From: Phytopythium helicoides | Lineage: Eukaryota; Oomycota; Peronosporomycetes; Pythiales; Pythiaceae | Direction: 5' to 3' | DNA length: 64,000 nucleotides | NCBI GenBank assembly: GCA_024867545.1 | Contig: JANFNE010000016.1 | Location: forward strand, 372,001 to 436,000 | In this document: piece by piece, positions 38,732 through 52,961 of the stretch | How the letters are laid out: every line of letters begins with the position of its first letter | How positions within the stretch are numbered: position 1 is the first letter of the stretch | Position numbers and translations under genes: made by a program | Notes under the pieces: model-generated | Seen by the model: the letters and a program-made list of their open reading frames with translations, nothing else | Told to the model about the DNA's origin: nothing | Database searches by the model: none

Positions 38732-40501
38732 TTACAATGCTCCGAGGGCTTCGTCCACTCTCTCCCAACGACTAGAACGACGAAGTTGGTCAACAACATC
38801 TTCCAGTTCATGCTTTCTCCGCAACGCTTCAAGTGTCACTTGCTGCCGCGCCAGTGCCATTGCTCTCTTCTGCTCCTTGATAGATCGTGAGCGGGAGTCC
38901 TCCTCGCTGATTCGCCGAAGCAGTTGTTCCCGCGCATATTGTTCCATACGTTGCAGTCTTTCAACGTTTTCGCGCTTCTCCTGCTCGCTCACTCGCTTTT
39001 CGACAGCAAGAAGCTGTCGCTCTTTTTCGCGTTCCTGCTCAACTTCTTCTCGTCGTTTTTCGAGTGTCACACGTCGTTCAATAAGCGCGGTTGCAGTTTT
39101 CTCTTGCTGCTTCAATGATGCCTCCAGCCGTGCACGGCGGATTTCTTCGGCTTTCTTTTGCTGCTTGGAGCGCTCTTCCATTTCAGCAATAGTTTTTTTG
39201 TGCAGCTCACGTGCGCGTTGAGCCGCTGCCAGCTGCTTGTCTTCAAGCTCATTTTTTCGGCGCTGAACTACCAATTGGTTCGTCCGGGCGGCTTCTTGCA
39301 GTCGTGCAACTGCTTTTTCTCTTCGAGCAACCGCTTCCTCATGTCTCCTCTGCGATTCCATCTGTAGCTTGCGAGTGACTTGCCGCTCTCGTTCCAGTAG
39401 CATTTGCCGACTCTGTGCGACTTCTGCCTCCTGCTGAGCCAACAATGCTTCTGTTTGTGCTCGAAATGCATCAGCGCGCTCCTGTTTCTCTCGATCACGC
39501 TGAGCTGCTTCTATTGCTCGTTGTTTCGCTTGTTGCTGCTCAATTTCCAGTTGTTCTATCTCTTTCTCTGCGCGTTGCTTGAGCTGCTCGCGGCGAGCAC
39601 GAGCTTCTAGTTGCTCTTGTTTGACTCTCTCTTGGTCTCGTGACTGTTTAGCTGTTGCAAGCTGAGCTCTCTTCAGCTTGAGTTGCCTTGCATGCTCCTC
39701 TCGCCGCCGGGCTTCGTCAGCTACTCTACGTGCTTCTTCTTGCTGTACACGAGCTTGTTGACGTTCTCTGTCAAGTGCAAGTTGGAACTCTCGCGCCTGG
39801 CGTTGTTTCATGCGTTCTAGCCTTCGAGCTTCGAGCTGTGCGATCGTTTCGCTCGCAATCCCAGTCACAGCACCTTCCCCAGCTGAGAGCAAGAATCCAC
39901 CGGGTGTCGCAACAGCTTTCTCTGGCGATCTTGTTGAGTTCACGGCTGGTTTCCAGGGTCTAGCAGACTGACTGCGACGAGGTGGGAAGCCCGGAACCGT
40001 ACCCGGAGTCTCTGCTCCGATCGAATGCGTCGGGGACTTTGCTCGAGGCGACCCACCAGATATCACTAGAGCTGTCGCAGGAGGTACCGGTGCGAGTCCC
40101 TGCACGACAGCGTCTCTCTCTCGTCGTACTGTTTCTAGCTTGGCTTGGCGAAGCTGTTCAAAGCGCTCGTGGCGCAACACTGCAGCCTCTTTCTCCACCA
40201 TTGAATACTTTCGACTCACTGAACGATCCAAAAAATCGCCTACAGTCCTAGTCCGAGCCAAACACAGGGTTACCTACTTCACTCCAGCAAGAACTCCAGC
40301 TGCAGCTGGCACTTACTTTGGTAGCAACTCACTGGGGTCGATTCCCATCCGGTGGCAAGCCTCAAGGCTCCGAGGAGACGTGACTCGCTCACCTGTGACG
40401 GCGCATTCAGCAACCGTCACGAGTTTCTTCCCCGTCATCGACGACAATCTTGCTGACTTTCTGACCTTGAACGATGGGAAGATAAGTCTCTTTTCGGACA
40501 T
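38732..40501 (-). CDS. Large coiled-coil protein, two exons, unknown role
   Basis: Exon 1 (about 40318-40501) starts MSEKRLIFPSFKVRK and ends GIDPSELLPK. A roughly 70-bp intron (donor GTAAGTG, acceptor CGGACTAG) joins it to exon 2 (38732-40247) beginning TVGDFLDRSVSRKYS, in phase. About 570 residues in all. The first part, with SPRSLEACHRMGIDP and a VLRHERFEQLRQAKLETVRR helix, looks like a conserved short domain. Residues from about 200 onward are a continuous Arg/Glu/Gln coiled coil, of the type seen in axonemal and basal-body proteins. No enzyme motif. A flagellar or cytoskeletal role is plausible but only inferred. The 3-prime end is 47 bp from SPRTN (convergent). Confidence 0.7.
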
Positions 40502-40900
40502 TCGCGTTGTTCGGGATCACTCCCGGTGTAAAAATAGGTGACCCAAAAGCGGCGAATTGCCGTTGTCAGACTACGCGGTGTGAAAGTCAGCGTTGTTACA
40601 GCTTGCAAGGGCGCTTGTACCAATACAAACAAAAAGTCATGACAAGAATGCTTCGTTTGTTAAACCATGGAGCAATGAACTGATTGTGATTCTTGGGTAT
40701 CAGGTAGGGAAGGAAAGATTTATCTTTTCCCGCTTCTTCACGCATATCCGAGGGTTGACCAAGGAGAAATTCATCCCCAGAATCCACTCAACTCAATTTT
40801 ATCTTCCGTCGATCCCGATTCAATTGAACCTTGATGTGAGTAAAACCGATTGACTTCCAATAAACCGAAAAGGTATACATTCCTGAGAAATATCACCGTG
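40502..40900. other. Single-copy upstream region of the Crinkler-like array
   Basis: About 400 bp upstream of the first array unit. Homology to the other units begins at about 40900 (GTGCTCGAGTTCAAGG). No gene recognised. Confidence 0.4.
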
Positions 40901-41004
40901 CTCGAGTTCAAGGAAGGAAGGAACGCTCCAATATCTAATATCCACCATCACATCTATCACCACCACATACACCACCACATCCATACAGGCACACGCACGC
41001 ACAC

Positions 41005-44000
41005 ATGGCGACGCCCACGCGACGCGTCCCCTTCAGCCTCTGCGTCTTCGACTCCATACGCGCAACAGGCTCCGCTGTCTTCCGAGCGACCTCCGCGGAC
41101 GTCATCCGGCTGCGCGCCACCATCAAGGAAATGTTCCCCAAGGTGCTCAAGAACGTGCGACCGCAGGACATTGAGGTGTTTCCTCCGGGGAGTAAACCGA
41201 ACGGAGACGATGCAACACCGCTGCGAGACCGCTCCGACATCACCGTGTACGGAGCCAGCAAGAAGACGCCGATGGTCGTCGTCGTGAGAGAACACCATCG
41301 AGGTACTCGTGTCGGTAGTGGACAGGTTGGCGATCTGGGCTCTATCGTCAGAAGGTCCTCAAGCGATACAGACGAAGATGAAGAAGAAGACGGAGGCGCG
41401 GAGAGGGATGTGACGATGACTGAAGATCGCATTGCCGTGCGTTGTGAATCGATTCCTCAAACGAGTGGTGAACGCCAACGGAGCGATAGCTTGCAGGAAA
41501 CAGAATCCAAAGAAGACGACAGAGACAGAACGACCGACGTGAGCATGGCTGATGTCCAGGCTGTGACGCGTAGCTGTGAGGCTGGTCAGCTCTTCGATCT
41601 GTGCACAACTGGCAGTGACCATACGGTGGATCGCGGAACCGAAGGCATGAAAGGGTCGAAAACGTTGGACTCGGTGAGCGCAGTGAGTAACTCTCATCCC
41701 CCACCTCAAGCGAGCGATGGGTGTAGCAGCAATACGATATCGTTCAGCTCGATGGGTCAATCACCCGAAGAAGCAGCGCAACTCTCACACAGCATCAATG
41801 AAAATTACACCACTGCGATCGACCAAGCGGCAAGTTCAAGCGAGGAGATCATCAAGATGCGCGTGGACGAGACTCTGGACTTGATGAATGAGATGATGTT
41901 GGATCCTAACGCCGTGTGCTCTGTATCGTACGAATTCATGGATCCTCTTTTGCGACTGCCGATCCCTGGTCAGGCAGAGATCAACAAGCAGGTAGAATCC
42001 TGCTACCAGGAAATCATCAACAACCACCGCCAACCTCAACCTCGACCTCGACCAAGTAGTGCAGTCGTCAAGATCCCGGTCTGTATCGATTCGGTCTGGC
42101 TGAGGGAAAACCCGATGCTGAAGGAAAGCTATCGGGTCGTGAAAGAGGTGATGAAGCTTCCGAATGTTCTTCGAGTGATCCCATACGGGTTTCATAAAGG
42201 CTACAAGTGGATCTACAGGTCAATGCCTATCGAGGCGAAATTTTGCTGGCGGCTGCTCTGTCACTTTTTCCTCGAAGACAACTCTAGACTCGAGGACCCA
42301 TACACGTTTGAGGAGTATTTGTCCGACGATGCGTATGAGATGACGTTTGAGATCGCGATGCGAGTCATCGAGAAGAAGCTGGAGCAACTACAAGCCAGTG
42401 GAGCGTCCTCGCTTGAGTGTGGACAACTCGTCCACCTCTGCATCGGGGTGTCAGTGCTGCAGATGGATATTGAAGATAGGGTCTACGGCAGCGATCCATC
42501 TTGGTGTGAATCGCAACAGTTGCTGGACGCGGTTGGGAACTATATGATCTCTGCCACGGAATCATCCGTGGTTGTGTTGCCGATGTTTATAGGGGATGGA
42601 TGGGTGGGGTCTTGTGCTTCACGTTCGCTTCGGTACTCGACGGTGCAGCTTATCTATCCATCATTGACGACGAAGCAGACGTTCGAGATGATTCGTGATC
42701 ATGAAGACCTCGCAATTATCCTCCAGTATCCGACTTTGTGTCGTGCCATTGTTGACTTTGGTGGTGATTGGGACTGGCTGCGTGAGTTCTTGACTCCGGT
42801 CGCAAAGCTGAAAAGTCTCCCACGCCGTTTGTTGAGGGAAGACATCGAAGCCATCCCTGTCGACGATATCTTTGGTTATCGCGAAGAACGAACGATGGAA
42901 GGTTTGGATCACCTGGATCGTGCGAAAGTGGTTGCGCGTGCCATTACAAACCGAAGAAGTATTTTGCAGAGTTGTCTTCAAGACGAAGCAGCTTGGTCCC
43001 ATGCCGTCAAGAATATGTTCTGGAAGAACAAAGACGACTGTGCTATCAACCATTTCCCACAGGGACCTCCATTAGTCTTGATCGATCTATTCGTCGATTT
43101 GGATGCCAATGTAGAACCTCGACACGTCAGTCGATATCTAGTAGCCTCGTTGAAGCTACTCCGATCGCGCGTCACCTGGAACTTGTTTCAGACGCAGGCT
43201 GCACGATCATGGCAGGTATTTGGCGGGTACTTCTATGCCGTAAAAATCAACGCACTTCTTCTTCTGGGGTACGAAGAAGTTACTCTGGGTGACCTGTTCA
43301 CTGGTGCCACCATGGACAAAGAGCTCTCCAACCTCAAAGTCACCCTCATGCCGATGGATGTGTATCGCTCCCTCAACAAGTTTGGCTATCCAAAGCCATA
43401 TCGAAGAGACAACATTGACCGGTCCCGCGTTCCTTTATCAGCGTGGGAATCTGGAGGCTGGGTTGTTGTGGAGGACTACGGTCTCGGTGGAGGCGTCAAT
43501 ACTTTCTTTGTCTTGCACGTGGCAGGATCGGACGAGAAGATCGTCATTCTCGATCAGCGGAGCCTCAATGCCAAACTCCCACAAGAAATGTCATCACCAC
43601 GAGACGAACAAGTTTCGGCAAGTCATGTTCCAGATGTAGTGACACAACTCGGGTGCACTGTCATTCGCGGGTTCGTGAACTGTCCAGCCGCACCGATGCA
43701 TGTCGCTGAATTCAAGAGCTTTACTGTCACAGAGAGTGAGAGCGATCAGTTTCATGGACCCATGGTCGCGAATCCAGCGTCTTCTCCGATACCAGCACCA
43801 GGTGTGATATACCCCTACGCGTTGCCTATTCGTGGACTCTTGCCGAGTGATCGGGTGGTGACTCAAGAGTATCGTCCAGAGAGTACTGTTGATAGCGACT
43901 GCTTGTCACCCACGAGTATACTCGAGATCATCGAGGTTGACATGGGTGACCAGAATCGGATATGCTGCGGTCTCCCAGTGCTCACAGACGATGATCTGAG

Positions 44001-45844
44001 TTTTCCTTTGGTCGGCAGAGATGCTGCCGTGAGCGAAGCTGTAGAATGTTTTGAGCGGATCCTGTTTGCAAAAAAAAGATGCGATGGTGGAAGACGAGAC
44101 TTCCAAGCCGATCTCGATTCCCGTGTGTGCTGGGATGCCAGGCATCGGCAAGTCGAGAATGCTCGAGCACGGAAAAAACATTCTAGCAACCAACATGGGA
44201 CTTCCAAATGTCCTCAGCGTCATCGTCGAGTATTCACTGGGGTCGTTTCCAAACTCAGTGAAGTCAACGATGAGCTTTGAGGCATCGTTCTCATGGCGAC
44301 TGTTGTACTGCTTCTTCTTACAAGGCAATTGTTCGTTCAGTTTACGCAAGTGGCTGGAGACGCGACTGCCAGTAAATGCGAATGAGTTGACATTTGCGAT
44401 GAGTGTGAAGATTATCAACGAGAAGCTGAAGAGTATGCGGGAGGTTGATGTGGGATGTGTTGGTGCAGGTCACGACCTGAGTCGACCATTTCACCTACTC
44501 CTCGGTGTCGACCAGCTGGAAAATGTCGAGCGAGTGGGGTGCGAGCAACGCACTGATACTTCAAGTATTCAAGACCTACTCACCATGCTTGGATCACAAT
44601 CAACCCTCTTCTTGTCGGACCTGATTATCTTCCCTATGCTTGCGAGCAGGAAGTCACAGAGGGTGGACATGTCGACTTCGTGTCCTGTTTCATCGTTCGT
44701 CGCGAGCTTCTTGACACTGCAGCCACTATCCGTTCACCAATCCCGCGCTATGATAGCACGAGACGAACGTGGTATCGCTATTTGTAAGCGATGGGGGTTC
44801 AAAACGGTGATATTACGCCTCAGCGGTATCCCGCAATGGATCGCACACTTCGCGCGGTGGACGATGAATAAAGCCCATCGATCGTATGATTGCGACGAAG
44901 GTCTAACAGCGTGTCTGTGGACTCATGTGAGGCCGTATCTCGGCGCACTGGCACCCTGTGAACGACTCCAACTGGCGGGATATGCTGTATCTGGGTGGCG
45001 TGTTCGTCCGAATGAGCAGTTCAACAGCCTTTGGACGTGGGCTCAACTGCAGGAAGCATCGATTTGCTCGTTGCATCGCATTAAAGAGGAGGATGGCGAT
45101 TATCAAGTGCGCGTCCCGTACGCACTGTTGGTGGATCTAGCTACGCAGTATACCTGTCATGTGCCAGACTCCACGAAAGGCTTCTTAGACGCACTGAGAA
45201 ACATCTACGACCATATCGATCGGAACTTTTATGATGAATGTCGTGATCCCATTGACACATGGCGAATGTTTGGTGCGTACTTTTATGCGGTCAAGATCAA
45301 TGCACTCCTCGCTATCGGCAAGTCACAAATCTCCCTGGACGTCCTCTTTGACGGTACACGAATGGCAGACGAGCTGCGCACTATCCGGGTTGAGCTAAAG
45401 CCGATGGTGGTGCTGGTTGCTCGGGATATAGACGGAGAGGAGTCGACGACGTTTTCGACAGAGTTTGGTGAGACGATTGAAGTCTGCGATTGGGATGCCA
45501 AGGGAGCCATCGTTCAAGAGGTGTGGGACGAAGAGGATGATGAAGGAACCGACGCCTTTTTCTCCTTGCGCGTTGTTGGATCAGAAGAAAACATCTTGAT
45601 ATTTGATCGACGAACATACACCATCGATTTCAGCACGCCGCTCACCAACGGACGATCTCTGTCTAGTGTTCCGACGTTGCTGCAGGGACGGAAAGGCCGG
45701 TTGATTCGTGTCTTTTTTAGTTCGTTCGCTGCTGGGAATCCCGAAGTCGTCCCGATGGACAGTATACTCGTGCAAGAAGGCCACAGCGCACGATTCCACG
45801 CTGCGTTTTGGAATCACCGTGCGTGTTCGCCAGACGAGTATTGA
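41005..45844 (+). pseudogene. Crinkler-like dual NTPase/REase-like protein, copy 1 (frameshifted)
   Basis: Same protein as copy 2 (described at 46976) but split by one extra A in a homopolymer: eight A at 44070-44077 where copies 2 and 3 have seven. The first frame therefore ends at 44280, soon after the shift and just before the P-loop would be read. The second frame continues to 45844. As read, the product would be a 1,091-residue protein with header, linker and the degenerate first module only. It could be a genuine loss, a programmed slip or a sequencing error, since homopolymers are the usual place for all three. Confidence 0.85.
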
Positions 45845-45852
45845 GGGTGGTG

Positions 45853-46975
<1,123 letters not shown>

Positions 46976-49900
46976 ATGGCGACGCCCACGCGACGCGTCC
47001 CCTTCAGCCTCTGCGTCTTCGACTCTATACGCGCAACAGGCTCCGCTGTCTTTCGAGCGACCTCCGCGGACGTCATCCGGCTGCGCGCCACCATCAAGGA
47101 AATGTTCCCCAAGGTGCTCAAGAACGTGCGACCGCAGGACATTGAGGTGTTTCCTCCGGGGAGTAAACCGAACGGAGACGATGCAACACCGCTGCGAGAC
47201 CGCTCCGACATCACCGTGTACGGAGCCAGCAAGAAGACGCCGATGGTCGTCGTCGTGAGAGAACACCATCGAGGTACTCGTGTCAGTAGTGGACAGGTTG
47301 GCGATCTGGGCTCTATCGTCAGAAGGTCCTCAAGCGATACAGACGAAGACGAAGACGAAGACGGAGGTGCGGGGAGGGATGTGACGATGACTGAAGATCG
47401 CATTGCCGTGCGTTGTGAATCGATTCCTCAAACGAGTGGTGAACGCCAACGGAGCGATAGCTTGCAGGAAACAGAATCCAAAGAAGACGACAGAGACAGA
47501 ACGACCGACGTGAGCATGGCTGATGTCCAGGCTGTGACGCGTAGCTGTGAGGCTGGTCAGCTCTTCGATCTGTGCACAACTGGCAGTGACCATACGGTGG
47601 ATCGCGGAACCGAAGGCATGAAAGGGTCGAAAACGTTGGACTCGGTGAGCGCAGTGAGTAACTCTCATCCCCCACCTCAAGCGAGCGATGGGTGTAGCAG
47701 CAATACGATATCGTTCAGCTCGATGGGTCAATCACCCGAAGAAGCAGCGCAACTCTCACACAGCATCAATGAAAATTACACCACTGCGATCGACCAAGCG
47801 GCAAGTTCAAGCGAGGAGATCATCAAGATGCGCGTGGACGAGACTCTGGACTTGATGAATGAGATGATGTTGGATCCTAACGCCGTGTGCTCTGTATCGT
47901 ACGAATTCATGGATCCTCTTTTGCGACTGCCGATCCCTGGTCAGGCAGAGATCAACAAGCAGGTAGAATCCTGCTACCAGGAAATCATCAACAACCACCG
48001 CCAACCTCAACCTCGACCTCGACCAAGTAGTGCAGTCGTCAAGATCCCGGTCTGTATCGATTCGGTCTGGCTGAGGGAAAACCCGATGCTGAAGGAAAGC
48101 TATCGGGTCGTGAAAGAGGTGATGAAGCTTCCGAATGTTCTTCGAGTGATCCCATACGGGTTTCATAAAGGCTACAAGTGGATCTACAGGTCAATGCCTA
48201 TCGAGGCGAAATTTTGCTGGCGGCTGCTCTGTCACTTTTTCCTCGAAGACAACTCTAGACTCGAGGACCCATACACGTTTGAGGAGTATTTGTCCGACGA
48301 TGCGTATGAGATGACGTTTGAGATCGCGATGCGAGTCATCGAGAAGAAGCTGGAGCAACTACAAGCCAGTGGAGCGTCCTCGCTTGAGTGTGGACAACTC
48401 GTCCACCTCTGCATCGGGGTGTCAGTGCTGCAGATGGATATTGAAGATAGGGTCTACGGCAGCGATCCATCTTGGTGTGAATCGCAACAGTTGCTGGACG
48501 CGGTTGGGAACTATATGATCTCTGCCACGGAATCATCCGTGGTTGTGTTGCCGATGTTTATAGGGGATGGATGGGTGGGGTCTTGTGCTTCACGTTCGCT
48601 TCGGTACTCGACGGTGCAGCTTATCTATCCATCATTGACGACGAAGCAGACGTTCGAGATGATTCGTGATCATGAAGACCTCGCAATTATCCTCCAGTAT
48701 CCGACTTTGTGTCGTGCCATTGTTGACTTTGGTGGTGATTGGGACTGGCTGCGTGAGTTCTTGACTCCGGTCGCAAAGTTGAAAAGTCTCCCACGCCGTT
48801 TGTTGAGGGAAGACATCGAAGCCATCCCTGTCGACGATATCTTTGGTTATCGCGAAGAACGAACGATGGAAGGTTTGGATCACCTGGATCGTGCGAAAGT
48901 GGTTGCGCGTGCCATTACAAACCGAAGAAGTATTTTGCAGAGTTGTCTTCAAGATGAAGCTGCTTGGTCCCATGCCGTCAAGAACATGTTTTGGAAGAAC
49001 AAAGACGACTGTGCTATCAACCATTTCCCACAGGGACCTCCATTAGTCTTGACCGATCTATTCGTCGATTTGGATGCCAATGTAGAACCTCGACACGTCA
49101 GTCGATATCTAGTAGCCTCGTTGAAGCTACTCCGATCGCGTGTCACCTGGAACTTGTTTCAGACGCAGGCTGCACGATCATGGCAGGTATTTGGCGCGTA
49201 CTTCTATGCCGTAAAAATCAACGCACTTCTTCTTCTGGGGTACGAAGAAGTTACTCTGGGTGACCTGTTCACTGGTGCCACCATGGACAAAGAGCTCTCC
49301 AACCTCAAAGTCACCCTCGTGCCGATGGATGTGTATCGCTCCCTCAACAAGTTTGGCTATCCAAAGCCATATCGAAGAGACAACATTGACCGGTCCCGCG
49401 TTCCTTTATCAGCGTGGGAATCTGGAGGCTGGGTTGTTGTGGAGGACTACGGTCTCGGTGGAGGCGTCAATACTTTCTTTGTCTTGCACGTGGCAGGATC
49501 GGACGAGAAGATCGTCATTCTCGATCAGCGGAGCCTCAATGCCAAACTCCCACAAGAAATGTCATCACCACGAGACGAACAAGTTTCGGCAAGTCATGTT
49601 CCAGATGTAGTGACACAACTCGGGTGCACTGTCATTCGCGGGTTCGTGAACTGTCCAGCCGCACCGATGCATGTCGCTGAATTCAAGAGCTTTACTGTCA
49701 CAGAGAGTGAGAGCGATCAGTTTCATGGATCCATGGTCGCGAATCCAGCGTCTTCTCCGATACCAGCACCAGGTGTGATATACCCCTACGCGTTGCCTAT
49801 TCGTGGACTCTTGCCGAGTGATCGGGTGGTGACTCAAGAGTATCGTCCAGAGAGTACTGTTGATAGCGACTGCTTGTCACCCACGAGTATACTCGAGATC

Positions 49901-51814
49901 ATCGAGGTTGACATGGGTGACCAGAATCGGATATGCTGCGGTCTCCCAGTGCTCACAGACGATGATCTGAGTTTTCCTTTGGTCGGCAGAGATGCTGCCG
50001 TGAGCGAAGCTGTAGAATGTTTTGAGCGGATCCTGTTTGCAAAAAAAGATGCAATGGTGGAAGACGAGACTTCCAAGCCGATCTCGATTCCCGTGTGTGC
50101 TGGGATGCCAGGCATCGGCAAGTCGAGAATGCTCGAGCACGGAAAAAACATTCTAGCAACCAACATGGGACTTCCAAATGTCCTCAGCGTCATCGTCGAG
50201 TATTCACTGGGGTCGTTTCCAAACTCAGTGAAGTCAACGATGAGCTTTGAGGCATCGTTCTCATGGCGACTGTTGTACTGCTTCTTCTTACAAGGCAATT
50301 GTTCGTTCAGTTTACGCAAGTGGCTTGAGACGCGACTGCCAGCAAATGCGAATGAGTTGACATTTGCGATGAGTGTGAAGATTATCAACGAGAAGCTGAA
50401 GAGTATGCGGGAGGTTGATGTGGGATGTGTTGGTGCAGGTCACGACCTGAGTCGACCATTTCACCTACTCCTCGGTGTCGACCAGCTGGAAAATGTCGAG
50501 CGAGTGGGGTGTGAGCAACGCACTGATACTTCAAGTATTCAAGACCTACTCGATATGCTTGGATCACAATCAACCCTCTTCTTGTCGGACCTGATTATCT
50601 TCCCTATGCTTGCGAGCAGGAAGTCACAGAGGGTGGACATGTCGACTTCGTGTCCTGTTTCATCGTTCGTCGCGAGCTTCTTGACACTGCAGCCACTATC
50701 CGTTCACCAATCCCGCACTATGATAGCACGAGACGAACGTGGTATCGCTATTTGCAAGCGATGGGGGTTCAAAACGGTGATATTACGCCTCAGTGGTATC
50801 CCGCAATGGATCGCACACTTCGCGCGGTGGACGATGAATAAAGCCCATCGATCGTATGATTGCGACGAAGGTCTAACAGCGTGTCTGTGGACTCATGTGA
50901 GGCCGTATCTCGGTGCACTGGCACCCTGTGAACGACTCCAACTGGCGGGATATGCTGTATCTGGGTGGCGTGTTCGTCCGAATGAGCAGTTCAACAGCCT
51001 TTGGACGTGGGCTCAACTGCAGGAAGCATCGATTTGCTCGTTGCATCGCATTAAAGAGGAGGATGTTGATTATCAAGTGCGCGTCCCGTACGCACTGTTG
51101 GTGGATCTAGCTACGCAGTATACCTGTCATGTGCCAGACTCCACGAAAGGCTTCTTAGACGCACTGAGAAACATCTACGACCACATCGATCGGAACTTTT
51201 ATGATGAATGTCGTGATCCCATTGACACATGGCGAATGTTTGGCGCGTACTTTTATGCGGTCAAGATCAATGCACTCCTCGCTATCGGCAAGTCACAAAT
51301 CTCCCTGGACGTCCTCTTTGACGGTACCCGAATGGCAGACGAGCTGCGCACTATCCGGGTTGAGCTAAAGCCGATGGTGGTGCTGGTTGCTCGGGATATA
51401 GACGGAGAGGAGTCGACGACGTTTTCGACAGAGTTTGGTGAGACGATTGAGGTCTGCGATTGGGATGCCAAGGGAGCCATCGTTCAAGAGGTGTGGGACG
51501 AAGAGGATGATGAAGGAACCGACGCCTTTTTCTCCTTGCGCGTTGTTGGATCAGAAGAAAACATCTTGGTATTTGATCGACGAACATACACCATCGATTT
51601 CAGCACGCCGCTCACCAACGGACGATCTCTGTCTAGTGTTCCGACGTTGCTGCAGGGACGGAAAGGCCGGTTGATTCGTGTCTTTTTTAGTTCGTTCGCT
51701 GCTGGGAATCCCGAAGTCGTCCCGATGGACAGTATACTCGTGCAAGAAGGCCACAGCGCACGATTCCACGCTGCGTTTTGGAATCACCGTGCGTGTTCGC
51801 CAGACGAGTATTGA
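46976..51814 (+). CDS. Crinkler-like dual NTPase/REase-like protein, copy 2 (intact, 1,612 aa)
   Basis: Residues 1-95 form a ubiquitin-like header as in Crinkler proteins (FSLCVFDSIRATGSAVF; IRLRATIKEMFPKVL; DIEVFPPGS; VVVVREHH). No signal peptide is seen. A Ser/Asp-rich linker runs to about 280. Module 1 (about 350-905) is NTPase-like but has lost its P-loop (KIPVCIDSVWLREN at the expected place). It ends with an REase-like segment, FGAYFYAVKINALLLLG (about 739) then VNTFFVL and DQRS (850-853). Module 2 (about 1000-1612) has PLVGRDAAV and a clear Walker A, GMPGIGKS (1043-1050), then LLLGVDQLENVE, FGAYFYAVKINALLAIG, GTDAFFSL and DRRT. Oomycete NTPase-REase Crinklers show this order once; here it is doubled. 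The assignment is by recalled family pattern. Confidence 0.75.
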   Translation: MATPTRRVPFSLCVFDSIRATGSAVFRATSADVIRLRATIKEMFPKVLKNVRPQDIEVFPPGSKPNGDDATPLRDRSDITVYGASKKTPMVVVVREHHRGTRVSSGQVGDLGSIVRRSSSDTDEDEDEDGGAGRDVTMTEDRIAVRCESIPQTSGERQRSDSLQETESKEDDRDRTTDVSMADVQAVTRSCEAGQLFDLCTTGSDHTVDRGTEGMKGSKTLDSVSAVSNSHPPPQASDGCSSNTISFSSMGQSPEEAAQLSHSINENYTTAIDQAASSSEEIIKMRVDETLDLMNEMMLDPNAVCSVSYEFMDPLLRLPIPGQAEINKQVESCYQEIINNHRQPQPRPRPSSAVVKIPVCIDSVWLRENPMLKESYRVVKEVMKLPNVLRVIPYGFHKGYKWIYRSMPIEAKFCWRLLCHFFLEDNSRLEDPYTFEEYLSDDAYEMTFEIAMRVIEKKLEQLQASGASSLECGQLVHLCIGVSVLQMDIEDRVYGSDPSWCESQQLLDAVGNYMISATESSVVVLPMFIGDGWVGSCASRSLRYSTVQLIYPSLTTKQTFEMIRDHEDLAIILQYPTLCRAIVDFGGDWDWLREFLTPVAKLKSLPRRLLREDIEAIPVDDIFGYREERTMEGLDHLDRAKVVARAITNRRSILQSCLQDEAAWSHAVKNMFWKNKDDCAINHFPQGPPLVLTDLFVDLDANVEPRHVSRYLVASLKLLRSRVTWNLFQTQAARSWQVFGAYFYAVKINALLLLGYEEVTLGDLFTGATMDKELSNLKVTLVPMDVYRSLNKFGYPKPYRRDNIDRSRVPLSAWESGGWVVVEDYGLGGGVNTFFVLHVAGSDEKIVILDQRSLNAKLPQEMSSPRDEQVSASHVPDVVTQLGCTVIRGFVNCPAAPMHVAEFKSFTVTESESDQFHGSMVANPASSPIPAPGVIYPYALPIRGLLPSDRVVTQEYRPESTVDSDCLSPTSILEIIEVDMGDQNRICCGLPVLTDDDLSFPLVGRDAAVSEAVECFERILFAKKDAMVEDETSKPISIPVCAGMPGIGKSRMLEHGKNILATNMGLPNVLSVIVEYSLGSFPNSVKSTMSFEASFSWRLLYCFFLQGNCSFSLRKWLETRLPANANELTFAMSVKIINEKLKSMREVDVGCVGAGHDLSRPFHLLLGVDQLENVERVGCEQRTDTSSIQDLLDMLGSQSTLFLSDLIIFPMLASRKSQRVDMSTSCPVSSFVASFLTLQPLSVHQSRTMIARDERGIAICKRWGFKTVILRLSGIPQWIAHFARWTMNKAHRSYDCDEGLTACLWTHVRPYLGALAPCERLQLAGYAVSGWRVRPNEQFNSLWTWAQLQEASICSLHRIKEEDVDYQVRVPYALLVDLATQYTCHVPDSTKGFLDALRNIYDHIDRNFYDECRDPIDTWRMFGAYFYAVKINALLAIGKSQISLDVLFDGTRMADELRTIRVELKPMVVLVARDIDGEESTTFSTEFGETIEVCDWDAKGAIVQEVWDEEDDEGTDAFFSLRVVGSEENILVFDRRTYTIDFSTPLTNGRSLSSVPTLLQGRKGRLIRVFFSSFAAGNPEVVPMDSILVQEGHSARFHAAFWNHRACSPDEY

Positions 51815-52961
<1,147 letters not shown>

